Below, one piece after another: positions 57,005 to 64,000 of a DNA stretch of 64,000 nucleotides. Position numbers and translations under genes: made by a program. The number at the start of each line of letters is the position of its first letter. The stretch's first letter is position 1. The notes beneath the pieces were generated by a model. That model was not told the DNA's origin, did no database searches, and worked only from the letters and a program-made list of their open reading frames with translations. Source of the DNA: WHSM01 sp036375165 (GTDB taxonomy: Bacteria; Actinomycetota; Actinomycetes; Mycobacteriales; Micromonosporaceae); NCBI GenBank assembly GCA_036375165.1, contig DASUSI010000035.1:1-64000 (forward strand). Direction: 5' to 3'.

Positions 57005-57906
57005 GCCAGCGGTCCAAGCGCCTGGTGGTGATCTACAACGCGGCGGCGGGAGGTGCCAGCGAAGCGGCCCGCGCTGCGGCCTCGGGAGTGCTGCGGCAAC
57101 ACGCCGACGTTGCCGAGGCGGCGGTCGACAGCCCTGACCAGGTGGTCGATGTGCTGGCCGGCCATCCGGGCCGGGATCCGGTCGCGGTGGGCGGCGACGG
57201 CACGGTGCACCAGGTGGTGGCGGCACTCGCCCGCGGCGACGAACTCGCCACCCGTACGGTCGGCCTGATTCCGCTCGGCACCGGCAACGACCTCGCCCGT
57301 TCCCTGGGGCTGCCGGTCGACCCGGCGGCGGCGGCCCGGGTGGTGCTCGCCGGAAAGGTGCGCCTGATGGACCTGCTCGTTGACGACGCGGGCGGGATCG
57401 CCGTCAACGCCGTCCACCTCGGGGTCGGCGGGGAAGCGTCGGCGGCCGCCCAGCCGCTCAAGCCGCTGCTGCGCCGACTCGCGTACGCCGCCGGAGCCGT
57501 CGTCGCGGGACTGCGAACCACGGGCTGGCGACTGCGGGTTGAAGTGGACGGCCGTACCGTCGCCGACGGTCGCCGGCGGGTGCTGATGGTGGGTATCGGC
57601 AACGGCGCCACGATCGGGGGCGGCACCCCGCTCGCCCCGGACGCTGATCCCGGCGACACCCGGGCGGACGTCGTGGTCTCGTTCGCGACCGGACTGCCGC
57701 AACGGCTGTGGTACGGGGTACAGCTGCGGCGGGGCGAGCATTCCCGCCGGAAGGACGTGATCGCGTTACGTGGCCGTCGGATCACGGTGTCCGGTGAGCC
57801 GACCCTGGTGAATGCCGACGGTGAGCTGGGTGGTGTCGTGATCAGGCGGACCTGGTCGATACTGCCCCGTAGCTGGCGGATCACCGTCCCGGACCGGCCG
57901 GCGTGA
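56989..57906 (+). CDS. Diacylglycerol/sphingosine-kinase-like lipid kinase (YegS/DgkB family)
   Basis: 305 residues. DAGK catalytic domain: LVVIYNAAAGG at the start, GGDGTVHQVVAAL (nucleotide binding), LIPLGTGNDLARSLGLP, and C-terminal beta domain with VGIGNGATIGGGTPLAPDADPGDTRADVVV. Phosphorylates a lipid such as diacylglycerol. GTG at 56989 (VAQGLSQRSKRLVV) overlaps DUF1206. A longer frame upstream lies within the DUF1206 gene and is not coding. Confidence 0.9.
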   Translation: MAQGLSQRSKRLVVIYNAAAGGASEAARAAASGVLRQHADVAEAAVDSPDQVVDVLAGHPGRDPVAVGGDGTVHQVVAALARGDELATRTVGLIPLGTGNDLARSLGLPVDPAAAARVVLAGKVRLMDLLVDDAGGIAVNAVHLGVGGEASAAAQPLKPLLRRLAYAAGAVVAGLRTTGWRLRVEVDGRTVADGRRRVLMVGIGNGATIGGGTPLAPDADPGDTRADVVVSFATGLPQRLWYGVQLRRGEHSRRKDVIALRGRRITVSGEPTLVNADGELGGVVIRRTWSILPRSWRITVPDRPA

Positions 57907-57981
57907 CGCACCAGCCGGCCGCGGGGCCAGCACTCGGGCGACCCCTACCGACACGGCATCCGCACCGGGCAGGATCTGTCC

Positions 57982-59541
57982 ATGAGTGAGCGTGTCGCGT
58001 CCATGGTCGACGGCGAGTCGGTACCGGGCGCCCCGGATGCAACCCTGACGTCGGTCAACCCCGCCCGTACCTCGCAGGTGGTGGCCGAGGTGGCCCTGGC
58101 CGACCCGGAAACGCTGGTCGACGCCTGCCGCGCCGCCCGGCGGGCACAGCGGGAATGGGCCGCCACCCCGGCCCCGCTGCGAGGCCGGGCCATCGCCTAC
58201 GCCGGCCGGCTGGTGGAGGCGAACGCGCGGGTGCTGGCGCGGTTGGTCACCCGGGAGGTCGGTAAGCCGTACCGGGAATCTCTCGGCGAGGTCCGCGAGG
58301 TGGTCGACACCTGTGACTTCTTCCTCGGCGAGGGTCGGCGGCTGTACGGGCAGACGGTCCCTTCCGAGATGCCGGACAAGCAGCTGTTCACCTTCCGTAA
58401 CCCGCTGGGCGTGGCCGTGATCATCACCGCTGGCAACTTCCCGGTGGCGGTCCCCGCCTGGTATCTCGTGCCGGCACTGTTGGCCGGCAACGCGGTGGTG
58501 TGGAAACCGGCGGAGTACTCCGCCGCCACGGCGCTCGCGTTGTACCGGTTGTTCCACCACGCCGGGATCCCGGACGGGGTGCTGAACCTGGTGATCGCCG
58601 ACGGGCCAGCCACCTTCACCGGCCTGGGGCGGGCCCTGGAAGCCGAAGTCGTGGACAAGGTGGGCTTCACGGGTTCCACCGAGGTCGGGTCCGCGATCGG
58701 GGAACTGTGCGGGCGGCACCTGCAGTCGCCGTGCCTGGAACTGGGCGGCAAGAACCCCCTCGTGGTCACCCCGTCGGCAGACCTGGACCTCGCCGTGGAG
58801 GGCGCGCTGTTCTCCGGGTTCGGGACCGCGGGACAGCGCTGCACCTCACTGGGCACCGCGATCGTGCACCAGGATGTGCACCGCGAGTTCCTGCGCCGGT
58901 TCACGGTGGCCATCGAGGCCGCACCGGTCGGGGACCCGTTCTCGGACGTGCTGTACGGCCCCATGATCAGTGAACAGTTCGCCGGCCGGTACGAGCGTTT
59001 CCTGGGGTGGATCCAGGACGACCACCACCGGGTGTCTGGCTCTTCGGCGGTGGGCCGGATCACCCGGGAAGCTCCCCGCAGGGGGTTCCTGGGTGACCCC
59101 GACGCCGGGCTCTATTACCACCCGGTGATCGTGGACGGGATCCGACCCGAGGACGACCTGTTCCGGCATGAGACGTTCGGTCCGGTGGTCGGAGTGACCA
59201 CGTACCGGACCCTGGACGAGGCGGTCGAGCTCGCCAATGCTCCCGGATACGGGCTGTCCGCCGCCATCTACAGCTCCGACCCGCTGGAGGTGTTCCGGTT
59301 CCGCGCCGGAATCGGCGCCGGGATGCTGTCGGTGAACAACTCCACCTCAGGCGCTGAGGCGCACCTGCCCTTCGGTGGCAACGGCCGGTCCGGAAACGGC
59401 AGCCGGCTGTCCGGCATGTGGGTATTGGACCAGTTCACCCGGTGGCAGGCGGTGAACTGGGACTACTCCGGACGGCTGCAGAAGGCACAGATGGACGTCG
59501 CCGAACCGGTGCCAAAACTCGACTACCGGCTACCGGACTAA
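57982..59541 (+). CDS. Aldehyde dehydrogenase family protein
   Basis: 519 residues. NAD(P)-dependent oxidation of an aldehyde to a carboxylate. Catalytic Glu253 in LELGGKNPLVV and Cys287 in GTAGQRCTSLGTA; Asn152 in ITAGNFPVAVPAW; cofactor Lys in WKPAEYS and GFTGSTEVG. By motifs it resembles the ALDH7-like/semialdehyde group (for example piperideine-6-carboxylate or related), but the substrate is not determinable. ATG start. A small inverted repeat (CTACCGG-ACTAA-CCGGTAG) spans the stop codon. Confidence 0.9.
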   Translation: MSERVASMVDGESVPGAPDATLTSVNPARTSQVVAEVALADPETLVDACRAARRAQREWAATPAPLRGRAIAYAGRLVEANARVLARLVTREVGKPYRESLGEVREVVDTCDFFLGEGRRLYGQTVPSEMPDKQLFTFRNPLGVAVIITAGNFPVAVPAWYLVPALLAGNAVVWKPAEYSAATALALYRLFHHAGIPDGVLNLVIADGPATFTGLGRALEAEVVDKVGFTGSTEVGSAIGELCGRHLQSPCLELGGKNPLVVTPSADLDLAVEGALFSGFGTAGQRCTSLGTAIVHQDVHREFLRRFTVAIEAAPVGDPFSDVLYGPMISEQFAGRYERFLGWIQDDHHRVSGSSAVGRITREAPRRGFLGDPDAGLYYHPVIVDGIRPEDDLFRHETFGPVVGVTTYRTLDEAVELANAPGYGLSAAIYSSDPLEVFRFRAGIGAGMLSVNNSTSGAEAHLPFGGNGRSGNGSRLSGMWVLDQFTRWQAVNWDYSGRLQKAQMDVAEPVPKLDYRLPD

Positions 59542-59746
59542 CCGGTAGGCACGGCACCTCCACTTCGCTCCACCGGGCCGCCTCACCGTCGTGTTCCGGC
59601 CCTCGTGGCGGGCTTGCCGCAGGTCGCATGGCACCCGGTGACAACCGTCGGATTGCCGACTGCGAGCCGGCCCTCCCGCCGAGATACACCCGTTCTGACC
59701 TGCGGTTTTGTTGAGCAGAACGGCTCGTTGGGAAATCTGAATCGCG

Positions 59747-59774
59747 TTGACGGTGGGGGAAAGTGGAGTAAAGT
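59747..59774 (+). promoter_or_regulatory. mraZ promoter (-35 and -10)
   Basis: TTGACG (59747-59752) and TAAAGT (59769-59774), 16 bp apart: the best sigma-70-like promoter in the window. The -10 lies among the MraZ boxes, so MraZ bound there would block it. It should drive the division/cell-wall cluster. Confidence 0.65.
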
Positions 59775-59789
59775 GGGGCCCACTGGCGG
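59754..59789 (+). promoter_or_regulatory. MraZ boxes: four direct repeats at 10-bp spacing
   Basis: TGGGGG (59754), TGGAGT (59764), TGGGGC (59774) and TGGCGG (59784) recur exactly every 10 bp. MraZ proteins bind TGGGN-type direct repeats spaced 10 bp upstream of mraZ in several bacteria. Autorepression of mraZ and the downstream cluster is inferred. Confidence 0.75.
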
Positions 59790-59846
59790 AGCGGGGGGCG
59801 CTCTGCTGGCCCATGGGCCGTCCGTGGGGAGCAGGGGGGTGGGCCG

Positions 59847-60275
59847 GTGTTTCTCGGCACCCATACTCCACGGCTGGATGACAAGGGTCGGCTGATCCTC
59901 CCGGCGAAGTTTCGGGACGAGCTTGCGGGAGGCCTAGTGACCACCAAGGGGCAGGAACGCTGCCTCTACGTGTTCCCGATGGCCGAGTTCCAGCGCATCG
60001 CGGAGCAACTGCAGTCGACTCCGGTGACCAACAAGGCGGCACGGGCCTACAGCCGCGTCTTCTTCGCCAGTGCGTTCGACCAGATACCGGACCGGCAGGG
60101 ACGGATCACCATCCCGCCGCCGCTGCGGGAGTATGCCGGCTTGGACCGTGACCTGGTGGTGATCGGGGCCAGCAACCGGGTCGAGATCTGGGACAGCGAG
60201 GCGTGGGAGTCATACCTGGCAGAGAGCGAAGAGGCGTTCGCCGACATCGAGGAGGGGGTGTTGCCTGGCATCTGA
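59847..60275 (+). CDS. mraZ: Transcription regulator MraZ
   Basis: 142 residues, full length. Two SpoVT/AbrB-like domains: MFLGTHTPRLDDKGRLILPAKFRDEL and the second with IPDRQGRITIPPPLREYAGL, each with the D-x3-R motif. MraZ controls the dcw cluster by binding its own promoter, where four matching repeats occur here. GTG start follows GGGGGG/GTGGG, a weak ribosome-binding site. First gene of the division cluster. Confidence 0.94.
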   Translation: MFLGTHTPRLDDKGRLILPAKFRDELAGGLVTTKGQERCLYVFPMAEFQRIAEQLQSTPVTNKAARAYSRVFFASAFDQIPDRQGRITIPPPLREYAGLDRDLVVIGASNRVEIWDSEAWESYLAESEEAFADIEEGVLPGI

Positions 60276-60483
60276 TCCAACGGTCCGGCGACATCGTGCC
60301 GCGAGATCTCCAGCCGCTCGGCGTCTCCTGACGCTCCTTCCCCGGTGCCAGGCGTGAGCGAGCGGATGGGGATCCGGTGGCACGACGTACCGCCTCCACG
60401 GGGGATGCGACCCACTGTGGACCGAACCGCGACGACGGTCCTATCGGCACCTGCTCCCCACCGGGTTGCAGACCGGCGCGACC

Positions 60484-60551
60484 ATCGACACGCAACCGTC
60501 GACGCAACTCGTCGACCCGCACATTCATCGACACGCAATCCATCGACACGC
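60484..60551 (+). repeat. Degenerate 10-bp direct repeats upstream of rsmH
   Basis: Five copies of (A/G)TCGAC-type decamers at 60484, 60498, 60511, 60527 and 60542, spaced 13-16 bp: three are ATCGACACGC, the others GTCGACGCAA and GTCGACCCGC. They fill the end of the mraZ-rsmH gap (60276-60564), which otherwise has no gene. Could be a protein-binding array. Confidence 0.6.
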
Positions 60552-60564
60552 CAGGGGGGTCGAG

Positions 60565-61533
60565 ATGGACAGCGAAGGCGCCCGGCAGCCGAGCCACGTG
60601 CCGGTGATGCTGGAACGGGTGCTTGAGCTGCTCGGCCCTGCGTTGGTCGGTCGGGATGCGATCTGCGTGGACGCCACGGTGGGTCTGGCCGGTCACACCG
60701 AGGCGCTACTGGCCCAACATCCCGGGCTGACCCTGATCGGGCTGGACCGCGACCCGGAGGCGTTGCGCCGCTCGGCTGACCGGCTGGCGGCGTTTTCTGA
60801 CCGGATCCACCTGGTGCACACGATCTACAGCCGACTCACCGAGGTACTCGCCAGCCTCGGCCACCAGCGGGTGGACGCGGTGCTGTTCGACCTCGGCGTG
60901 TCGTCGCTGCAGTTGGACGAGGTGCGCCGCGGCTTCGCATACTCCCAGGACGCTCCCCTGGACATGCGTATGGATCCCACCCGTGGCCCGACCGCGCAGG
61001 ACGTCGTCAACGGCTATCCGGTCACTGAGCTGCGCCGGATCTTCGCCGAGTACGGCGAGGAGCGTTTCGCCGCCCGGATCGCGACCCGGATCGAACGGGA
61101 GCGCTCCCGTCACCCGATCACGTCCAGTGTCCGACTCGCCGAACTGGTCCGGGATTCGATCCCGGCCCCGGCCCGGCGGACCGGCGGGCACCCTGCCAAG
61201 CGGGTGTTCCAGGCGCTGCGCATCGAGGTCAACGGTGAGCTGGACGCGGTACGGGATGCGATTCCGGCCGCCGTCGACGCGCTCGCCACCGGGGGTCGGA
61301 TCGTGGTGCTGGCGTACCACTCCCTGGAGGACCGGATCGTCAAGCGGACGCTCGCGGCCGGTGCCCGGTCCAGCGCCCCGGTCGGGCTTCCGTTCGATCC
61401 CGCGGGCACGGAACCGGTGCTGCGACTGCTGACCCGGGGTGCCGAGCGCCCTGGGGAGGCTGAGGTCGCCGCCAATCCGCGGGCCGCGTCGGCCCGGCTG
61501 AGGGCCGCCGAACGGCTCTGGGAGGCGGTATGA
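60565..61533 (+). CDS. rsmH: 16S rRNA m4C1402 methyltransferase
   Basis: 322 residues. RsmH (MraW) methylates N4 of C1402 in the 16S rRNA. HVPVMLERVLELL, DATVGLAGHTEALLAQHPG (SAM motif I), LFDLGVSSLQLDEVRRGFAYSQDAPLDMRMD, HPAKRVFQALRIEVNGEL, and LAYHSLEDRIVKR. ATG at 60565 is chosen because the domain begins at once; a longer frame upstream crosses the repeat array. The next gene overlaps by 4 bp (ATGA). Confidence 0.94.
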   Translation: MDSEGARQPSHVPVMLERVLELLGPALVGRDAICVDATVGLAGHTEALLAQHPGLTLIGLDRDPEALRRSADRLAAFSDRIHLVHTIYSRLTEVLASLGHQRVDAVLFDLGVSSLQLDEVRRGFAYSQDAPLDMRMDPTRGPTAQDVVNGYPVTELRRIFAEYGEERFAARIATRIERERSRHPITSSVRLAELVRDSIPAPARRTGGHPAKRVFQALRIEVNGELDAVRDAIPAAVDALATGGRIVVLAYHSLEDRIVKRTLAAGARSSAPVGLPFDPAGTEPVLRLLTRGAERPGEAEVAANPRAASARLRAAERLWEAV

Positions 61534-62018
61534 GTACCGCCGCCGCCCCCCGGTACGAGCCGGTCGTCCCGCCACCCCCGGCCCGGTCCCGGCAGGCCGG
61601 TGCGAAGCCTGGCCTCCAAGCGCCCACGCGGGGTTCTCCACGCGGCCGGAGCGTGGCAGACGCCGGGGTCACCGAGCCGCCGCCCGCGCCGGTCGCCGCT
61701 CCCCGAGCACCGTTCGTGATGTTGGTGCTGCTGTTGGTGGCCGCCGGAATCGTGGGCCTGCTGGTGCTCAACACCAAGATCAACGAGGATTCGTTCCGGT
61801 TGGAAGGGCTCCGTGACCGGCAGGCCACCCTGGACGTCCGCGAGCAGCAGTTGCGTTCCGAACTGGCCTCCAAGCAGTCGCCCGGCAACCTCGCCGCGGC
61901 GGCCCGGCTGCTCGGCCTGGTCCAGGAGGACAGCCCGGCGTTCCTGTACCTGCCCGACGGCAGGGTGATCGAAGTGCCGCGACCGGCTCGCGCGGACCGG
62001 ACCCAGAGCGGGGGATGA
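61530..62018 (+). CDS. FtsL/septum-formation-initiator-like membrane protein
   Basis: 162 residues. A Pro/Ala-rich cytoplasmic N terminus (1-60), one transmembrane helix (about 63-83, VMLVLLLVAAGIVGLLVLN), then a coiled coil (about 85-115, EDSFRLEGLRDRQATLDVREQQLRSELAS) and a short tail with ARLLGLVQEDSPAFLYLPDG. This is the FtsL-like architecture and position (between rsmH and pbpB; Rv2164c counterpart). It is expected to work in the divisome with FtsI and FtsQ. Confidence 0.85.
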   Translation: MSTAAAPRYEPVVPPPPARSRQAGAKPGLQAPTRGSPRGRSVADAGVTEPPPAPVAAPRAPFVMLVLLLVAAGIVGLLVLNTKINEDSFRLEGLRDRQATLDVREQQLRSELASKQSPGNLAAAARLLGLVQEDSPAFLYLPDGRVIEVPRPARADRTQSGG

Positions 62019-62021
62019 GCC

Positions 62022-64000
62022 ATGGCAAGCGCGCGTACGCCACGCCAGAACCGCCGGACCGGGGACCCGGTGGTGGTGCCGATCCGCCGGGGTGGGATTT
62101 CCCAGGCACGCCGCTACCGGCCGCGCGGCCGGACGCTCCGGGAGGCCAGCGGTGGCACCGACCCGTACCGTCCGGCGCTGCAACTTGTCGCCGGCGGCCG
62201 GCAGGAGTCCCCGCAAGCGCGTCCCAAGCCGGCACCGAGACGACAGGCAGGCTCGGGTTCCGGCTCCGCCGGTGCGGCCCGCCGTGCCGCCGGTCAGGTC
62301 AGGACCCGTGGCGCTCGGCCGGTACGCCCGCCACGTCCCCGGCGTCCGGCACGCAGCGTTTCGGCCCGCCGCCCGGGGAGACCTCGTCGCAAGGGCCGGC
62401 TCGGCAGTCCGATGCGCCGGCTGCGGTTCGGCACCGTACTCGTGCTGGTGTTGTTCGTGGTGATCGCGGGCCGGCTGGTGGAGCTACAGCTCACCGACGC
62501 CGAAGCGTACGCCGCTGACGGGTTCCGGCAGCGGCTGCGTGAGGTGCCGCTCCCGGCCCCCCGGGGGTCGATCCTGGACCGTACCGGAGCCGTCCTGGCG
62601 CACAGCGTCGAGGCGAGGTATGTCTACGCGGACCCGGAACTGATCGATGACCGGCAGCACGCGGCCGGCAGGCTGTCGCCGCTGCTCGGGGTGCCAAGGT
62701 CGAAACTCGCCGCGAAGATGAGGCAGTCGCTGCGGGCCAATGGCCATCCGGTGCGGTTCGTCTACCTTGCCCGCAGTGTCAGCGTCAGCATCGGAGACCG
62801 GGTCAAAGCCCTCAATCTCAAGGGCATCGGGGTACACCGGGACGAACGGCGCGACGTGCCGGGACATGACCTTGCCGCCAACATCATCGGGTTCACCGGT
62901 CGGGAAGGCAACGGACTGGCCGGGCTGGAGGCCCGGTACGACGTGCTGCTCAGTGGCCAGGACGGCCAGCGGAGCGACGAGATCGGTGTGAACGGGGTAC
63001 CGATTCCGGACGGCTATCACCGTGAGCGCGAGGCCCACCCCGGCCGGTCGCTGCAGCTGACCATCCACCGTGACCTGCAGTACGAGACGCAGCGCACGCT
63101 CGCGGCACACCTGCGCAAGGTGCGTGCGTCTTTCGGCAGTGCGATGGTGCTCGACGTTCGTACCGGCGAGGTGGTCGCGATGGCGAGCTGGCCGTCGTAT
63201 GACGCGGCCGACCCGGACGACGTGGCAGAGTCGCAACTGGTCGACTACAACACCTCGGTGGTGGTCGAGCCCGGCTCCAGCCACAAGCCGCTGGTGATCG
63301 GGGCAGCCCTGCAGGAGGGTGTGATCGGGCCCGACTCGACGCCGGTCGTCGGACCCACCATCCGCAAGGGTGAGAGGACCTACCGGGACGTCCACCATCA
63401 CCCGACCCGGAGGATGACGCTGCCCGGAATTCTCGCGCACTCCTCGAACGTGGGCACCATCCAGATCGCGGACCAACTCGGAGCCCGGCGGCTGTACCAG
63501 TACCAGCGCAGGTTCGGGCTTGGGTCGGCCGCCGGGCTCGGGGTGCCGGGTGAGGCGACCGGGATCGTGCAGCCGCCGCAGCGGTGGAGCCCGACCAGCT
63601 ACGGGTCGATCCCGATCGGGCTGGGTGTGGCGGCCACTCCGATCCAGATGGCGGCGGCGTATGGCGCGATCGCGAACGACGGGGTCTGGACGCAGCCGAC
63701 GCTGATCCGGGGCACCGTCGGAGCCCATGAGAAGCTGGACCGGGCACCGGCCGGCACTACCCGACGGGTGCTGTCCCCGGACACCGCCCGGCAACTGCGG
63801 CTCGCGATGGAGGCGGTGACCAGCGTGCCCGGTGCGACCGGTAGGCAGGCCGCGATCCCGGGGTACCGGGTCGCCGGAAAGACCGGCACCGGGCTGCGGG
63901 TCAAGAACAACCGTTACATGGACGGCGACGTCACGTCGTTCGTCGGGATGGCACCCGCGGACGCCCCTCGTTTCGTGGTCGCCGTGTTCGCGCACGTGCC
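62022..64000 (+). CDS. Penicillin-binding protein FtsI/PbpB, cut by window edge
   Basis: First 659 residues; the 3' end is outside the window. A long basic, Pro/Arg/Gly-rich cytoplasmic N terminus (1-130) precedes one transmembrane helix (about 137-156, FGTVLVLVLFVVIAGRLVEL), the PBP dimer domain (APRGSILDRTGAVLA) and the transpeptidase domain: Ser419-x-x-Lys422 in EPGSSHK, SSN at 474-476, KTG at 620-622. Class B PBP that cross-links septal peptidoglycan. ATG follows the FtsL-like stop by 3 nt. The 'SHK' residues between Ser and Lys are less common but the motif is intact. Confidence 0.92.
   Translation, partial: MASARTPRQNRRTGDPVVVPIRRGGISQARRYRPRGRTLREASGGTDPYRPALQLVAGGRQESPQARPKPAPRRQAGSGSGSAGAARRAAGQVRTRGARPVRPPRPRRPARSVSARRPGRPRRKGRLGSPMRRLRFGTVLVLVLFVVIAGRLVELQLTDAEAYAADGFRQRLREVPLPAPRGSILDRTGAVLAHSVEARYVYADPELIDDRQHAAGRLSPLLGVPRSKLAAKMRQSLRANGHPVRFVYLARSVSVSIGDRVKALNLKGIGVHRDERRDVPGHDLAANIIGFTGREGNGLAGLEARYDVLLSGQDGQRSDEIGVNGVPIPDGYHREREAHPGRSLQLTIHRDLQYETQRTLAAHLRKVRASFGSAMVLDVRTGEVVAMASWPSYDAADPDDVAESQLVDYNTSVVVEPGSSHKPLVIGAALQEGVIGPDSTPVVGPTIRKGERTYRDVHHHPTRRMTLPGILAHSSNVGTIQIADQLGARRLYQYQRRFGLGSAAGLGVPGEATGIVQPPQRWSPTSYGSIPIGLGVAATPIQMAAAYGAIANDGVWTQPTLIRGTVGAHEKLDRAPAGTTRRVLSPDTARQLRLAMEAVTSVPGATGRQAAIPGYRVAGKTGTGLRVKNNRYMDGDVTSFVGMAPADAPRFVVAVFAHV

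Larger units (their letters stand above)
59542..59846. other. 305-bp intergenic region upstream of mraZ
   Basis: No gene seen. Its distal half carries the mraZ promoter and MraZ boxes (listed separately). The 5' part (59542-59700) shows no recognisable signal beyond the inverted repeat at the aldehyde dehydrogenase stop. Confidence 0.6.

Noticed and set aside
1..64000. CRISPR arrays, tRNA/rRNA genes, insertion sequences or prophage
   Set aside because: No regular spacer-repeat array, no tRNA-like cloverleaf and no transposase or integrase motifs were seen on either strand.

Overview
The window is very GC-rich, densely packed actinobacterial chromosome. Several features point to Micromonosporaceae or a close relative: GTG starts and stop/start overlaps are common, TANNNT -10 boxes often sit 6-7 nt before a start codon (leaderless mRNAs), the SOS box is of the mycobacterial TCGAAC-N4-GTTCGA type, and the gene content fits. 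The family assignment is inference. I saw no rRNA, tRNA, CRISPR array, insertion sequence or prophage. From memory, the backbone genes match the Mycobacterium tuberculosis Rv2163c-Rv2182c neighbourhood in reshuffled order: pbpB, an FtsL-like gene, mraW/rsmH, mraZ, a DUF3040 gene (Rv2169c), a GNAT gene (Rv2170), a polyprenyl synthase (Rv2173), Rv2175c, pknL (Rv2176), class II DAHP synthase (Rv2178c), exoribonuclease (Rv2179c) and a PlsC-type acyltransferase (Rv2182c).

1-16.5 kb: the end of a ROK glucokinase; an endonuclease/phosphatase-fold protein; a leftward block with a LytS/LytTR-type two-component system and two sodium:solute symporters, each with a DUF485-type partner; a flavin monooxygenase; an alpha/beta-hydrolase that has lost its nucleophile serine; a PlsC acyltransferase; a Crp/Fnr regulator; a DUF1028-glycerol kinase pair; and a DEDD exoribonuclease. 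16.5-24.2 kb: a phosphofructokinase with pyrophosphate-type residues, a secreted subtilase fused to a bulb-lectin domain, proC, class II DAHP synthase, threonine aldolase and a MerR/B12-type regulator.

24.2-28.6 kb: an ECF sigma factor with a decayed anti-sigma gene, then two tandem cassettes, each a DUF4397 surface protein plus a class F sortase. Both cassettes carry a strong inverted repeat just inside the sortase gene. 28.6-36.5 kb: a PASTA-domain Ser/Thr kinase, two unknown membrane proteins, an Rv2175c-type DNA-binding protein, polyprenyl diphosphate synthase, metF, a SIMPL protein, a degenerate CDP-alcohol phosphotransferase and a GNAT acetyltransferase.

36.7-47 kb: a perfect SOS box heads a SAV_6107-type HEPN gene, imuA', imuB and dnaE2 (the inducible mutasome). 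A methyltransferase, a phosphodiesterase and DNA polymerase IV follow. 47-52.3 kb: DUF3040 protein and a MoxR-DUF58-transglutaminase operon. 52.6-59.5 kb: leuS behind a leader peptide with three consecutive leucine codons and an intrinsic terminator, then ArsC-like, DUF1206, lipid kinase and aldehyde dehydrogenase genes. 59.5-64 kb: the start of the division/cell-wall cluster (mraZ with four 10-bp-spaced MraZ boxes over its promoter, rsmH, an ftsL-like gene and pbpB/ftsI), cut by the window edge.
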